Part shown: positions 18,791-27,751 of the stretch, in pieces | Layout: the number at the start of each line of letters is the position of its first letter | Position numbering within the stretch: the first letter of the stretch is position 1 | Origin: a virus | Reading direction: 5' to 3' (one strand) | DNA length: 64,000 nucleotides | Virus record (IMG/VR): IMGVR_UViG_3300031884_000939 | Location: 1 to 64,000 of that record | The notes under the pieces: model-generated | The model's input: only the letters and a program-made list of their open reading frames with translations | Told to the model about the DNA's origin: nothing | The model's database searches: none | Translations under genes and position numbers: made by a program

Positions 18791-19893
18791 TACTGATCCT
18801 TAAACAAATTTATTTCTTCCCATGGCAAATCTTTTTTGCCAAAGTGACCATAGTTAGTAGTCTTACTGTATATAGGTCTAAACAGCTTAAAGCGATTAAT
18901 AATACCTAACGGAGTTAAATCTACATTATTATAAATCCACTCTGTTAACGCACGACTATCACCGTCTGACTCTATATAAAAACTCATAGGTTGTGCTACC
19001 CCAATAGCATAACTAATTTGTACAGTAGCCCAGTTAGCACGACCAGCGGCAACAATATTCTTAGCCAAATAGCGAGCCATGTAAGCGGCGCTACGGTCTA
19101 CCTTAGTAGGATCCTTGCCACTAAACGCACCACCGCCGTGTGGGCTATATCCACCGTATGTGTCTACAATAATCTTACGACCTGTTAATCCTGTGTCACC
19201 ATCAGGACCACCTACTACAAAACGCCCTGTTGGGTTAATATAAAATTCTGTCTTTTCATCTACAAATTCTGTAGGTAATATATTACGAATAATATTGCCA
19301 ACGTCTTTACGAACAGTTTCGATATCAACATCGGCATTATGTTGTGTAGAACAAACTACTTTAGCAATACGAATAGGTTTGGCATCATCGCTGTATTCAA
19401 AAGTAACTTGACTCTTAGCATCTGGTCCAAGATAGTTAAGTACACCTTGTTTACGAACTTGTGTTAACCCTTCTACAATTCTATGACTCCAGTAAATTGC
19501 CGAAGGCATAAAGTTTTCTGTTTCGTTACAAGCATATCCAAACATTAATCCTTGGTCGCCTGCGCCAAAGTTGTCTGTGCCTAACGCAATATCTGCGGAC
19601 TGGCCATGTAGCAAGTTAATAATTTTAACAGTACGCCAATCAAATCCTGACTGCTCGTAACCAATATCTTTGATGACTCGACGAATAGCTGATTCTACTT
19701 CTTCTGAATGTAATACACCTTTATATTCTCCAGCAACAATTACTGTATCTGTAGTTACCAATGTTTCACAAGCACAACGAAGACTAGTGTCTTCTTTACT
19801 CATTACTAAATCTAAAATAGCATCACTAATAGCATCTGCTACTTTGTCTGGATGTCCTTCTGATACTGATTCGCTTGTGAATAGATAGCTCAT
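18790..19893 (-). CDS. metK: S-adenosylmethionine synthetase
   Basis: 367 aa from the ATG at 19893 (SD AAAGGAAATTA); E. coli MetK is 384 aa. All signatures are intact: SEGHPDK, GAGDQGLMFGYA, GGPDGDTGLTGRKI and PHGGGAFSGKDPTKVDRS. It makes SAM from methionine and ATP in the cytoplasm. Local SAM users are the radical-SAM QueE, the sugar methyltransferase at 24529 and the methyltransferase-like protein at 36967. Phage-encoded MetK is uncommon and suggests SAM becomes limiting, perhaps after a host-SAM-depleting step. Confidence 0.96.
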   Translation of the reverse strand: MSYLFTSESVSEGHPDKVADAISDAILDLVMSKEDTSLRCACETLVTTDTVIVAGEYKGVLHSEEVESAIRRVIKDIGYEQSGFDWRTVKIINLLHGQSADIALGTDNFGAGDQGLMFGYACNETENFMPSAIYWSHRIVEGLTQVRKQGVLNYLGPDAKSQVTFEYSDDAKPIRIAKVVCSTQHNADVDIETVRKDVGNIIRNILPTEFVDEKTEFYINPTGRFVVGGPDGDTGLTGRKIIVDTYGGYSPHGGGAFSGKDPTKVDRSAAYMARYLAKNIVAAGRANWATVQISYAIGVAQPMSFYIESDGDSRALTEWIYNNVDLTPLGIINRFKLFRPIYSKTTNYGHFGKKDLPWEEINLFKDQ

Positions 19894-20111
19894 TAATTTC
19901 CTTTTAATTTCCATATAAGATGTTCGGTACTGCTATGCCATTTGTATTGATACGCTGGTTCGCCTGGCCCGGACCATCCAGCTACGCCACGATAGGCATA
20001 TTCTAGCCAGATTAACTTATTACTTAGCGCACATTTATGGGGTAGCCAAGAAAATTTGAGTTCCCAAAATGCCTTTCTATAAAAAGGATCGATTAAATCA
20101 GGTATAGGCAT
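19893..20111 (-). CDS. Conserved phage protein, 72 aa
   Basis: From the ATG at 20111 (AAGGA upstream): MPIPDLIDPFYRKAFWELKF, very rich in W/Y/F (AYRGVAGWSGPGEPAYQYKW). A TTG start at 20135 is an alternative. Small W-rich proteins of this type occur in T4-like phages without known function (recollection). The stop overlaps the metK ATG by one base (TAATG), so metK is translationally coupled. Confidence 0.68.
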   Translation of the reverse strand: MPIPDLIDPFYRKAFWELKFSWLPHKCALSNKLIWLEYAYRGVAGWSGPGEPAYQYKWHSSTEHLIWKLKGN

Positions 20112-20135
20112 ACCATGAAATCCTTGTGGATACAA

Positions 20136-20990
20136 TCAAGTACCCCAGTCGTTTTTCCAAAGAACCACTTGAAGTCTATCACTATAGCGTAAGCCATTTG
20201 CCATAGCTAGTTCTGCTACTCGACGATTATTCAAAGTATAAACACTTTCAACCCCGCCAACTGGCATTAAGTAAATTGGGCCTTTAAACCCAGCCGCTTG
20301 ATAAATTTGCGATACTGCTAGTGCTTCTTCGGCATCTTCTTCTGTAGAGATTACAAATTTTAAATAAGTGTATCCAACTTCTTGATATTCGCAAACTACT
20401 TCAGGCTTAATAGCATCTTCACGCAATTCACCAGAGCAACTTAATTTAGCACTAACACTAAATGTAACTTGTTTAGGCTTGCCAACTCCATCTAATGACC
20501 AGTTAATCAAAAACTCTTTAAACTCTGGACTTAGCTTTTGAGTGCCATTCGTTTCAAAAGTAATTTCTCGTAAATTGGCCATCTTAGGATTGTTCAGCAA
20601 GTCTGGATAAGCACGTTGCCAACCTAACAAAGGTTCTCCGCCTGTGATAACCAAGTGCTCAGTGCCCCACTGACCAAATGGCAGAATCTCCATAATGCGA
20701 TTAGCAATAGCATCTGACTCCATTAAAGGACTTAAATCTTTAAAGCGCGGATCCCAACTAGCATAGCTATCACATCCTGTACTTACTAATGGCAAGTCTT
20801 CATATTTGGTAAACATATGAGCAACTTCTGCTATTTCTTCTACTTCTGTGCTAAGTTGACCTTTGGGCATACCAAATCCAGCACAGCGGAAATTACAGCC
20901 GAAAGTTCTAAGGAATATACTGGGCACTCCCATATAGCGACCTTCGCCTTGAATACTATAAAATAGTTCTGCTACTTTTAATTTACTCAC
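20136..20990 (-). CDS. queE: 7-carboxy-7-deazaguanine synthase (radical SAM)
   Basis: 284 aa. Landmarks of QueE: AELFYSIQGEG at the start, TFGCNFRC (C32, C36), CD at 73-74, GGEPLLGW and FETNGT. The third cluster cysteine is separated from the second by ~36 residues instead of two, so an insertion sits inside the cluster-binding loop. The enzyme converts 6-carboxytetrahydropterin to CDG. With FolE, QueD and the DpdA-like gene it makes a 7-deazaguanine route, most likely for DNA modification. Confidence 0.9.
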   Translation of the reverse strand: MSKLKVAELFYSIQGEGRYMGVPSIFLRTFGCNFRCAGFGMPKGQLSTEVEEIAEVAHMFTKYEDLPLVSTGCDSYASWDPRFKDLSPLMESDAIANRIMEILPFGQWGTEHLVITGGEPLLGWQRAYPDLLNNPKMANLREITFETNGTQKLSPEFKEFLINWSLDGVGKPKQVTFSVSAKLSCSGELREDAIKPEVVCEYQEVGYTYLKFVISTEEDAEEALAVSQIYQAAGFKGPIYLMPVGGVESVYTLNNRRVAELAMANGLRYSDRLQVVLWKNDWGT

Positions 20991-21276
20991 CGAATTCCTC
21001 TCTCATCATTTGATCATGTTCATTTTCTTCTTTAGCACCTTTCCGTGCTTTTTGTTCTTGATAGCCGCGACTACCGTCTCCTTTGCCTTTTACTCTGCGC
21101 CCACACTCCGTACATTCGTGAAATCCTTGTACAAACTCTTTTCCACTATCAAATGTTATTACTTCTGTGCCTTCGATTGTGAATTTTTTGTAACACTGGT
21201 TAAAGGTACAAACCACTTTCATAGTTTCAGGATCTATAAAAGATACGTCTACTTTTTTCTTTGACAATTTACTCAT
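20983..21276 (-). CDS. Small zinc-ribbon-like protein
   Basis: 97 aa from the ATG at 21276. Two cysteine pairs (CTFNQC and CTECG) could bind one zinc. They are followed by a glycine/lysine-rich linker (RRVKGKGDGSRG) and an acidic tail. Family not recognised. The start overlaps the stop of the phosphoribosyltransferase (ATGA), and the stop overlaps queE by 8 nt. Confidence 0.65.
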   Translation of the reverse strand: MSKLSKKKVDVSFIDPETMKVVCTFNQCYKKFTIEGTEVITFDSGKEFVQGFHECTECGRRVKGKGDGSRGYQEQKARKGAKEENEHDQMMREEFGE

Positions 21277-21827
21277 TTCTTCCACCACCCTTCATAAGGA
21301 AAATTAACCCATCGAGGGTCTTCGTTTTTATTAATCTCCATACCAGCATAGTTAATAGTTAATTCACTCTTACTTGGTAAGTTATCGATTAGTACTGCTA
21401 CTCGTACATTGTTGCCCCAAACTTGTTCCCAAACTTCTGTAGCCTGCGGTAAGCAACTTGATTGCCAATCTTGTTTAATCCAGTTTAGAGTAGCACCTGT
21501 ATCATTAATATCATCAACGATAAGAATATTTTTGCGTAGCTTTTTCTTAGAATATGATTCGTGATCTTTGCGGATTTCTAAGTTGACATACCCAAAGGCA
21601 TCACTTGCCATTCCGCAATCACTTACACAATCTTGATCATCCCGTAATGATACTTTAAGTGTTTGCATTGGCACGTCTAGATATTGGGATATAAGAACAG
21701 CTGGAAGTAACCCGCCACGAGTAAGTCCTACAACATAATCGGGTTTCCAGCCGTCTTTCGTAATTTGACGTAGAATGTCTTGAGTTAAACATTCTACGTC
21801 TTTGTAAGTTAAATTAGTATGGTCCAT
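21273..21827 (-). CDS. Phosphoribosyltransferase (HPRT/Gpt-like)
   Basis: 184 aa from the ATG at 21827. The PRPP-binding signature ILIVDDINDTGATL is complete, and the N-terminal VVGLTRGGLLPAVLIS loop is typical of purine phosphoribosyltransferases. It would salvage a purine base to its nucleotide. Beside queE it could handle host guanine or a 7-deazapurine base (speculative). The promoter at 21834-21862 ends 6 nt before this ATG, giving a leaderless mRNA. Confidence 0.85.
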   Translation of the reverse strand: MDHTNLTYKDVECLTQDILRQITKDGWKPDYVVGLTRGGLLPAVLISQYLDVPMQTLKVSLRDDQDCVSDCGMASDAFGYVNLEIRKDHESYSKKKLRKNILIVDDINDTGATLNWIKQDWQSSCLPQATEVWEQVWGNNVRVAVLIDNLPSKSELTINYAGMEINKNEDPRWVNFPYEGWWKK

Positions 21828-21833
21828 ACAAGT

Positions 21834-21862
21834 ATTATACACACTTGTATTTAGGTCGTCAA
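21834..21862 (-). promoter_or_regulatory. Sigma70 promoter with embedded ACCTAAATA
   Basis: TTGACG, 17 nt, TATAAT, 6 nt to the ATG. The spacer starts ACCTAAATA, a late-box-like 9-mer seen also in the promoters at 28958 and 36938. Confidence 0.75.
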
Positions 21863-21866
21863 GCTA

Positions 21867-22760
21867 TTACGATAAAATTTGGCGAATACCTTCTTCAAAC
21901 GACATAGGATTATAGTCAGGCATAATCGAACGAAGTTTGGTAATATCAGGACGGCGATTAGCAACAGAACCTGGCATACTTGGTAACTGTTCAAATACTG
22001 CGTCTGGATGACCTAATTCGGTAGCAATAACTTTAACAGCATCACCAATTGAAATCTCGCGGTCATTGCCCACATTAACCAATTCACGAGTAGTGTTTTC
22101 GGCAACATAGATACTAGCACGGATAGCATCTGATACATGACAGAAGCTACGAGTTTCTTGTGCGCCGATTACAGAGAAAATACCGTTTTTAATCTTGTTA
22201 ATTTGGTCACCTAAGAAATGACCTTGTTTACTGTTTTCACCATATACATTAAAGTAACGGATCATAACATAAGGTAAGTCCGAATTAGCCAAATAGTTTT
22301 CACTAGTAATCTTAGCCAAACGATAACTCCAACGAGCATTGTGTATATCTTTAATAAACACATCTGAATTCTCTGGAACTGGACTCGTAGGATCATCTGC
22401 TACAATTTCACTGCTCGAAGCATATACTAAGCTCTTAAGATTAGTACATTTACGAGCAAAATTGAAAATGTTTAAATCGCAAACAAAGTTATTTTCTAAT
22501 ACCTTGTTAGGCATTTTGTAAAAGTTAGTTGTACCGTTAATAGCACCATAGTGATAAATGTAATCAAAATCAGTTGGCAATAATTCATCAAACAATACTG
22601 TGTTATTTAAGTCAGCGGCAACAAACTTATCACAATCAGGAATACTTGAACTACGACTATGATTATCTAGTGCCCATACTTCATTGCCAGCGGCTTTAAG
22701 TTGTTTACAAAATTCTGTGCCTAGCAATCCGCTAGCGCCTGTAATTAAAATTTTAGCCAT
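21867..22760 (-). CDS. NAD-dependent nucleotide-sugar epimerase/dehydratase
   Basis: 297 aa extended SDR: TGASGLLG (7-14) binds NAD, SSSE carries the catalytic serine and SYRLAK the Y-x3-K. The length and the IRYFNVYG block match UDP-glucose 4-epimerase / UDP-glucuronate decarboxylase-type enzymes. First enzyme of a five-gene sugar cassette (21867-25758) with overlapping or abutting genes. Confidence 0.88.
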   Translation of the reverse strand: MAKILITGASGLLGTEFCKQLKAAGNEVWALDNHSRSSSIPDCDKFVAADLNNTVLFDELLPTDFDYIYHYGAINGTTNFYKMPNKVLENNFVCDLNIFNFARKCTNLKSLVYASSSEIVADDPTSPVPENSDVFIKDIHNARWSYRLAKITSENYLANSDLPYVMIRYFNVYGENSKQGHFLGDQINKIKNGIFSVIGAQETRSFCHVSDAIRASIYVAENTTRELVNVGNDREISIGDAVKVIATELGHPDAVFEQLPSMPGSVANRRPDITKLRSIMPDYNPMSFEEGIRQILS

Positions 22761-23529
22761 TTACAATTTTCTCATTATCTTTAATAGTTGCTTCAATCAT
22801 AGCGAAGTCAAGTCCTAAGTTCTTAACTAAGTTAGCCCACGCACTTGTATCTTTTGGCAAGCAATGTCCGCCAAAGCCACGCAAGTTTTCATTACACATC
22901 AAATATGCTGGATTAATACAATCACGCTTGGTAATAGCATTGTAAACATTATTATAATCTGCGCCTAATGCTTTACATACTTCATAAGCAATATTAGCAA
23001 AAATAATTTGTACAGAATGATTTACATTGTTGAAGTATTTGATAACTTCTGCTTCTGCTGGCTTAACACAAGCAACATTTTGTGGCAAGTTACCATGGAT
23101 AGCTTTAACAATAATATAATCTTCTTCGCGATTACTGCCAATTACTAATAAATCATGATTGTACATAAAATCAGCTAACGCTGTTTTAGCACGAAGAAAT
23201 TCTGGAACGGAGCAAATACGCAAGTTAGGGTATTGGGCAGATAGCTTATCGCAAGTACCAGGAACACAAGTACTTTTAAGTCCTACTAAACCTTTGTAGC
23301 CAGCGTCGTTTAATTCGCCAACTACCTTTTCTACAATACTTGTATCGCAATCACCATTTGGCGCTTGGTTAGTAGGAACACAAATGAATACACATTCTGT
23401 ATCTAATACATCATTAAGTGTTGATCCTTCGTATGCTGGATCAAAGAAACTCATTTGGTGACCCAAATGATTTAATCCTTCATAAACTGCTTTGCCTACT
23501 GTGCCTTTTCCTATTAAACCAATCTTCAT
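22753..23529 (-). CDS. UDP-glucose/GDP-mannose dehydrogenase-like protein, short form
   Basis: 258 aa. Rossmann start GLIGKGTVGKAV, the FICVPT loop and the C-terminal GGHCLPKDT with the catalytic cysteine. Full-length UDP-sugar dehydrogenases are ~400 aa; the third, UDP-binding domain is missing here. It may therefore act on another substrate or partner with a second protein. It overlaps the epimerase by 8 nt. Confidence 0.82.
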   Translation of the reverse strand: MKIGLIGKGTVGKAVYEGLNHLGHQMSFFDPAYEGSTLNDVLDTECVFICVPTNQAPNGDCDTSIVEKVVGELNDAGYKGLVGLKSTCVPGTCDKLSAQYPNLRICSVPEFLRAKTALADFMYNHDLLVIGSNREEDYIIVKAIHGNLPQNVACVKPAEAEVIKYFNNVNHSVQIIFANIAYEVCKALGADYNNVYNAITKRDCINPAYLMCNENLRGFGGHCLPKDTSAWANLVKNLGLDFAMIEATIKDNEKIVNG

Positions 23530-24126
23530 TCAATTCTCCTCTGGATATTTCATATCAACTAGTTGATTACTCTGAGCTGACGCCATGCTTAATATTTCTT
23601 GTGCCACATCTTCGGGTTCTAAACATATAGCCGAAGTTTTCATATCTATCATTTTAGTGCGTGTGCGTACTGGATTAATTAATCCTAATGTAACTTCACT
23701 GCCTTTAAAATACTCACAGGCACCTTGCCATACATTATATAGTGCTGCTTTACTGGCGGCGTATAAAATGTAGTCTTTGCGTCCTGACTTATACGCACTA
23801 GATCCAACCATAATAATCTTTACAGGTTTCTTAGTACCGTTACTAATGTAATGACGAATAATGGACCAATTCGATCCAATGTTTATATCAAATGTATTTG
23901 AATGTGTTTCGTTATTAGTTTTATCGAAATGACCTACACAATTTACAATAACATCTGGATCATTACTTGATAACATTTCTTGTATTTTAATATCGCTATC
24001 TAAATAAACAAAATTTACTTGATTTTTGCTAATAGGTTTGACAATATAGCCGGCTCGAGTGAAGGCTTCACAGGTAGCTTGACCGATGCCGCCATTAGAT
24101 CCAAATATAACTGCTCGTTTAATCAT
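23530..24126 (-). CDS. Short-chain dehydrogenase/reductase
   Basis: 198 aa classical SDR: GSNGGIG (9-15), NCVGHFD, VGSSAYKSG with the catalytic serine, and YAASK with Tyr and Lys. It probably reduces a keto-sugar made by the neighbouring enzymes. It ends immediately before the dehydrogenase start and overlaps the cupin gene by 8 nt. Confidence 0.85.
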   Translation of the reverse strand: MIKRAVIFGSNGGIGQATCEAFTRAGYIVKPISKNQVNFVYLDSDIKIQEMLSSNDPDVIVNCVGHFDKTNNETHSNTFDINIGSNWSIIRHYISNGTKKPVKIIMVGSSAYKSGRKDYILYAASKAALYNVWQGACEYFKGSEVTLGLINPVRTRTKMIDMKTSAICLEPEDVAQEILSMASAQSNQLVDMKYPEEN

Positions 24127-24532
24127 GTTTTGGTAAAATAGAATCTACACGGAATGTATCATTCTCGTAATCTTCGCCACCGCGTGGGCCTTCAGCAAAA
24201 GCAATAAACACACAGCCATCGCTACCAGCTTCCATACCGTGGATCTCATTAGGTTCGCTAATAACCATATCCCCAGGACCGGCAGTGATTCCAACGGCTG
24301 GCTCATCACTATCAACAGGCTTAGAGTAATAGTGTAAAGTACCAGCTAACACATAGGTATACTGCGTAGTAAGTTTGTGATAATGATTAGCACGAATAGC
24401 ACCAGGAGCGTTAGTAATAATACAAGCATGATTCATATTTGCTTTGTAAAAAATATCGGTAATCGAACCACGGTCGTCTGCGTGTTTGCCTAAACCTTCT
24501 TCTGTATTGTTATAAATGTTGTAATGTCTCAT
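24119..24532 (-). CDS. Cupin sugar isomerase-like (WxcM/FdtA type)
   Basis: 137 aa. Cupin motifs RANHYHKLTTQYTYVLAGTL and PNEIHGMEAG, preceded by RGSITDIF, match WxcM-like/dTDP-sugar ketoisomerase or epimerase proteins. The histidines of HYH and IHG would bind a metal or substrate. In the cassette it would isomerise a 4-keto-6-deoxy sugar. Confidence 0.75.
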   Translation of the reverse strand: MRHYNIYNNTEEGLGKHADDRGSITDIFYKANMNHACIITNAPGAIRANHYHKLTTQYTYVLAGTLHYYSKPVDSDEPAVGITAGPGDMVISEPNEIHGMEAGSDGCVFIAFAEGPRGGEDYENDTFRVDSILPKHD

Positions 24533-25758
24533 TGTGATATAAACCTTGTGTTAGGGTTGATGCTTAATAGAGCTTTCTTTAGTGGCTCTCCGATATTCCA
24601 GCTTAGTACTAATGCGTATGGTTTTTCGTGTTTAGCAAACTCGTCATCGCTACGAATAGGAATACGAGTTAATGGTGTGTATTTGCCTTGTTTAAATTGA
24701 CTAGCATCTGTAATACAAGTTAATACTGTTTTATCTAGTTTGTGCCAGTTTAACCAAGTATTAGCTTTGGCTGCCGCCCCAACACCAATAATAACAGCAT
24801 CAGGTTCATCTGCTAAAATTTGATAAAAGTTAAGTAGCCACGCATTGCGTTGCTTTTCAAACTTGTCTTGTAATTTGGTATAGAAAGTAGTATCAAACAA
24901 ACCCATAGCAGTTTCGTTTTCGATAGCACCACGAACCAAGAATGGCATTCCGTTGTTAGTAGTATGTTTAGCAATAACTCTAATACTGCCGCCATGATAA
25001 TCAACTATATCAAAATCTACAATATCTAAACCAACTTGCTGTAGCAAGTTCCAAGCACTCTTAATAGTAAAGTAAGAAATGTGTTCGTGATAAACCATAT
25101 CTACGAATCGACCACTTTCAATCATACTTGCCCAGTACGGTAACTCAAATACAAATATACCATCTTTATCTAATAACTGTGAAACTCCCGAAGCAAAGTT
25201 AACAGGATCGTTAGCATGATTGAATACATTGTTAGCTATAATTACCGAAGCCTTGCCATGTTCTTCGGCAACTTCAACTGCTGTATCAATATTGAATAAA
25301 GCAGCTAATGAGTCGACTCCTTTTTCTTTGGCAATATCGCACATAGTTTGGGAAGAATCGATCCCAAGTACTTTGGTATCTGTATCTTGAAATTGTTTAA
25401 TTAAGTAAGCATCGTTACTACCAATCTCTACAACCAATCCCTCAGTGTTGTATTTGCTTTTGATAGTAGAAGCATATTCATCCCAGTGATCTCTGGCAGT
25501 TTTTGAATTTGACGATGTATAGCTATAACTGTATAAGTTATAACGATCTTCGGCATCGCTAACGAATCCTAATTGGATTTGCCCTGAACTAGAATTTAAA
25601 TGTAGTTGTAGTGGAAATACTGGTTCAGACATATGAAGCTGATCTTCAGCAATGAATGTATCAGCATAAGCGTGTTGCCCGAAGTCTAAAATTTTTGTAA
25701 CAAACTCGCCTGTAATTAAACAGCGATCTAAGTGGGTGCTTTCAGTTATTTTACTCAT
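24529..25758 (-). CDS. Sugar C-methyltransferase (NovU/TylC3-like)
   Basis: 409 aa, the usual length of the three-domain family. Order: N-terminal zinc-type domain (CLITGEFVTKILDFGQ; several zinc cysteines replaced), central SAM-binding domain starting VVEIGSNDAYLI with NNVFNHANDP, and C-terminal domain with IIGVGAAAKANTWLN. It transfers a methyl group to a carbon of a keto-deoxysugar. MetK upstream could supply SAM. Confidence 0.82.
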   Translation of the reverse strand: MSKITESTHLDRCLITGEFVTKILDFGQHAYADTFIAEDQLHMSEPVFPLQLHLNSSSGQIQLGFVSDAEDRYNLYSYSYTSSNSKTARDHWDEYASTIKSKYNTEGLVVEIGSNDAYLIKQFQDTDTKVLGIDSSQTMCDIAKEKGVDSLAALFNIDTAVEVAEEHGKASVIIANNVFNHANDPVNFASGVSQLLDKDGIFVFELPYWASMIESGRFVDMVYHEHISYFTIKSAWNLLQQVGLDIVDFDIVDYHGGSIRVIAKHTTNNGMPFLVRGAIENETAMGLFDTTFYTKLQDKFEKQRNAWLLNFYQILADEPDAVIIGVGAAAKANTWLNWHKLDKTVLTCITDASQFKQGKYTPLTRIPIRSDDEFAKHEKPYALVLSWNIGEPLKKALLSINPNTRFISQ

Positions 25759-26585
25759 TATCTTTTTACCGGAGTTTGTATCATTTGTTTATTAATATCA
25801 TTCTTTTTAAGTTTTTCCCAAGGATCCTGTTGACCTAGTTTTACATTTTGCCAGAAAGAAAGGTCTTTACCTTTTGACACTAGATAAGAAGCAATCTTTT
25901 CAGCGTCAACTAATCTGCCATTGCCATATGAAGGATGATGGAAATCTTTTGGACTACTAGGATTACCTTCTAATACCTCACGATTTTTAAATGTAAGGTC
26001 TGCGTTGCTACCAGTTAAGTCATGTCTATCGTGTGTAGCGTAAATTTCTACAATTTCCATAATGTCAAGCATATAAGCAATTTGACTTAACTCAGCATCA
26101 ATCATTTGATGACGTGAGAAGAATCCAAATAAGTCATACCATTCTTTAGGAACAATAGGGAAAATAGAATATGGATGTTCGCGATGAACATGGATTTTAA
26201 GTAGTTTGAATTCACCAGTATGATCAGTGATAATTTTATCCCAACCTGTAGTTTCCATCAAAGCATCGTCATTCCAAACAAACAACCAATCAGCTGATGC
26301 TTGTGCGGCTAAGCCATTATAGTAACGATTTAATCCAACATAACCCATTGGTTCAAATACCATTACAGTATAATGAATTCCTTTTTGTTCCATCCAAGGC
26401 TGGATTGATTCGGAAAAATATTTTAATCCAACTTCATCATCATTATCAAATGCTAATAATAATTGGACCCCGTCAATATCAAGTACTCTGTTAAAAACAC
26501 TAATAATACTTAATTTTAATGCTGTAGTTCTGCCTCTTGTAGGAAGCATTACCGCTATTTTATAATCGTTTTTGGACTGGGCCAT
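25758..26585 (-). CDS. Glycosyltransferase, GT-A fold
   Basis: 275 aa. AVMLPTRGRTTALKLSI is a GT2-like nucleotide-sugar binding start, and WNDDALM supplies the acidic metal motif. Last gene of the sugar cassette, so it probably transfers the methylated deoxysugar made by the neighbouring genes. The acceptor (virion protein, DNA or host glycan) is unknown. It shares its last base with the methyltransferase start. Confidence 0.75.
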   Translation of the reverse strand: MAQSKNDYKIAVMLPTRGRTTALKLSIISVFNRVLDIDGVQLLLAFDNDDEVGLKYFSESIQPWMEQKGIHYTVMVFEPMGYVGLNRYYNGLAAQASADWLFVWNDDALMETTGWDKIITDHTGEFKLLKIHVHREHPYSIFPIVPKEWYDLFGFFSRHQMIDAELSQIAYMLDIMEIVEIYATHDRHDLTGSNADLTFKNREVLEGNPSSPKDFHHPSYGNGRLVDAEKIASYLVSKGKDLSFWQNVKLGQQDPWEKLKKNDINKQMIQTPVKR

Positions 26586-26644
26586 TGTTATCCTTTGTAC
26601 AGTTTGTACTATTTACTGGATAATATAGGTACTTAATAATTTTC

Positions 26645-26929
26645 TTAATCTTTGTAGATAGTGGACCATGTAACTAACTTAGCTGACTTTTTTAAGGTAG
26701 CATCGTGTAGTTCTTTCTCAGTAAATAGTTCGTGAGCTTTGAGTAATTCAATTAATAAAGTGACATCGCCTAATTCTTGTATCAATTCTTCGCGTTGAGT
26801 GCGCCCAGATTTGAGATTTTCTCCTTCTATCCCAAATCTGCGGCACTTGCTTATAGCTTGAATAACTTCAGCACACTCTTCTTGTAGAATGTCTAAAATT
26901 TCGTTAATTTTAGGCGAAGAGGTCTTCAT
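26645..26929 (-). CDS. MazG-like NTP pyrophosphohydrolase
   Basis: 94 aa. The EEcAE and E...D motifs are present: LQEECAEVIQAISK and REELIQELGDVTLLIE. Short MazG proteins hydrolyse aberrant or signalling NTPs. Cyanophage MazG is proposed to modulate ppGpp, though this is debated. It overlaps queD by 20 nt. It is the second MazG-superfamily gene in the window. Confidence 0.85.
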   Translation of the reverse strand: MKTSSPKINEILDILQEECAEVIQAISKCRRFGIEGENLKSGRTQREELIQELGDVTLLIELLKAHELFTEKELHDATLKKSAKLVTWSTIYKD

Positions 26930-27413
26930 TCCATTCCCTGTGTCCTTCGCGATACGCCATGTTAGACATTGTTTCGCGAACTTCTACACGATAGCACCAT
27001 AAGCGGTCAGCTTCGGATTGTCCCCACATATCAGGTATGTAAACTCCGTTAACATATTTGTAAAGTTGATCAGCTAGGCCTTCACAACCTAATTTAGGAA
27101 GAATGGTTAGTTTAGCAAGATTGCGTTTTTCCATTTCTTTATAAAAGTCAAGTTCCGGATCATCTTCTGCTACTAACAATGTATGGTCAAACTGTGACTC
27201 TAATACCGATTTCAATTCTTTAAGTCCACCGTAATCGGCTGCCCAGTTGCGTACATCTAAATCATTTGTACCAAAATAAAACTTCATACTAAATGAATAG
27301 CCATGAATTAAATTACAATGACTATCAGCTCTCCATTGACGATAAGCGCAAGGAAATGCGTCATGATATTCTTTAGTACTTGTGTATTTGTATTGTATTG
27401 CTTGGTTTGCCAT
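26910..27413 (-). CDS. queD: 6-carboxy-5,6,7,8-tetrahydropterin synthase
   Basis: 167 aa T-fold protein. HCNLIHGYSFSMKFYF carries zinc-binding histidines, DYGGLKELKSVLESQFDHTLL is the signature helix, and VEVRETMSN has the conserved glutamate. It makes CPH4 from dihydroneopterin triphosphate supplied by FolE. The SD GGAGAAAT is good. Close to folE. Confidence 0.88.
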   Translation of the reverse strand: MANQAIQYKYTSTKEYHDAFPCAYRQWRADSHCNLIHGYSFSMKFYFGTNDLDVRNWAADYGGLKELKSVLESQFDHTLLVAEDDPELDFYKEMEKRNLAKLTILPKLGCEGLADQLYKYVNGVYIPDMWGQSEADRLWCYRVEVRETMSNMAYREGHREWNEDLFA

Positions 27414-27490
27414 TTATTTCTCCTATGTTAGATTATAGCATAGGCAGCAGAATTTGTATACCGGGATGATGCTCAAAAGACCGGTTGAAA

Positions 27491-27667
27491 CTATTTATTA
27501 TCAGATTCTGGTGTAGCAGCAGGAGCTACTGGCTTTTCGGTAGTACCCATCTTTTTAGCAAGGTATGGATCAACATATGGTTTGTTAACTGTTTCGTCGG
27601 CCACATTCCAACCAATGGCACTAAAGAATCCTACAATTAACCAAGTTCCTATAAGTTCAATGATCAT
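27491..27667 (-). CDS. Small membrane protein, 58 aa
   Basis: From the ATG at 27667: MIIELIGTWLIVGFFSAIGW is a transmembrane helix, followed by a proline/alanine-rich polar tail ending PESDNK. A TTG at 27751 would give an 86-aa form with an extra hydrophobic part directly after folE. Family not recognised. Confidence 0.6.
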   Translation of the reverse strand: MIIELIGTWLIVGFFSAIGWNVADETVNKPYVDPYLAKKMGTTEKPVAPAATPESDNK

Positions 27668-27751
27668 ATTTTTATTATTACGAAAAAAGATATTGTATAA
27701 ATGCGACAAACATAATCCAATATATATAAATTTCGTGTAGTATCTGTTCAA

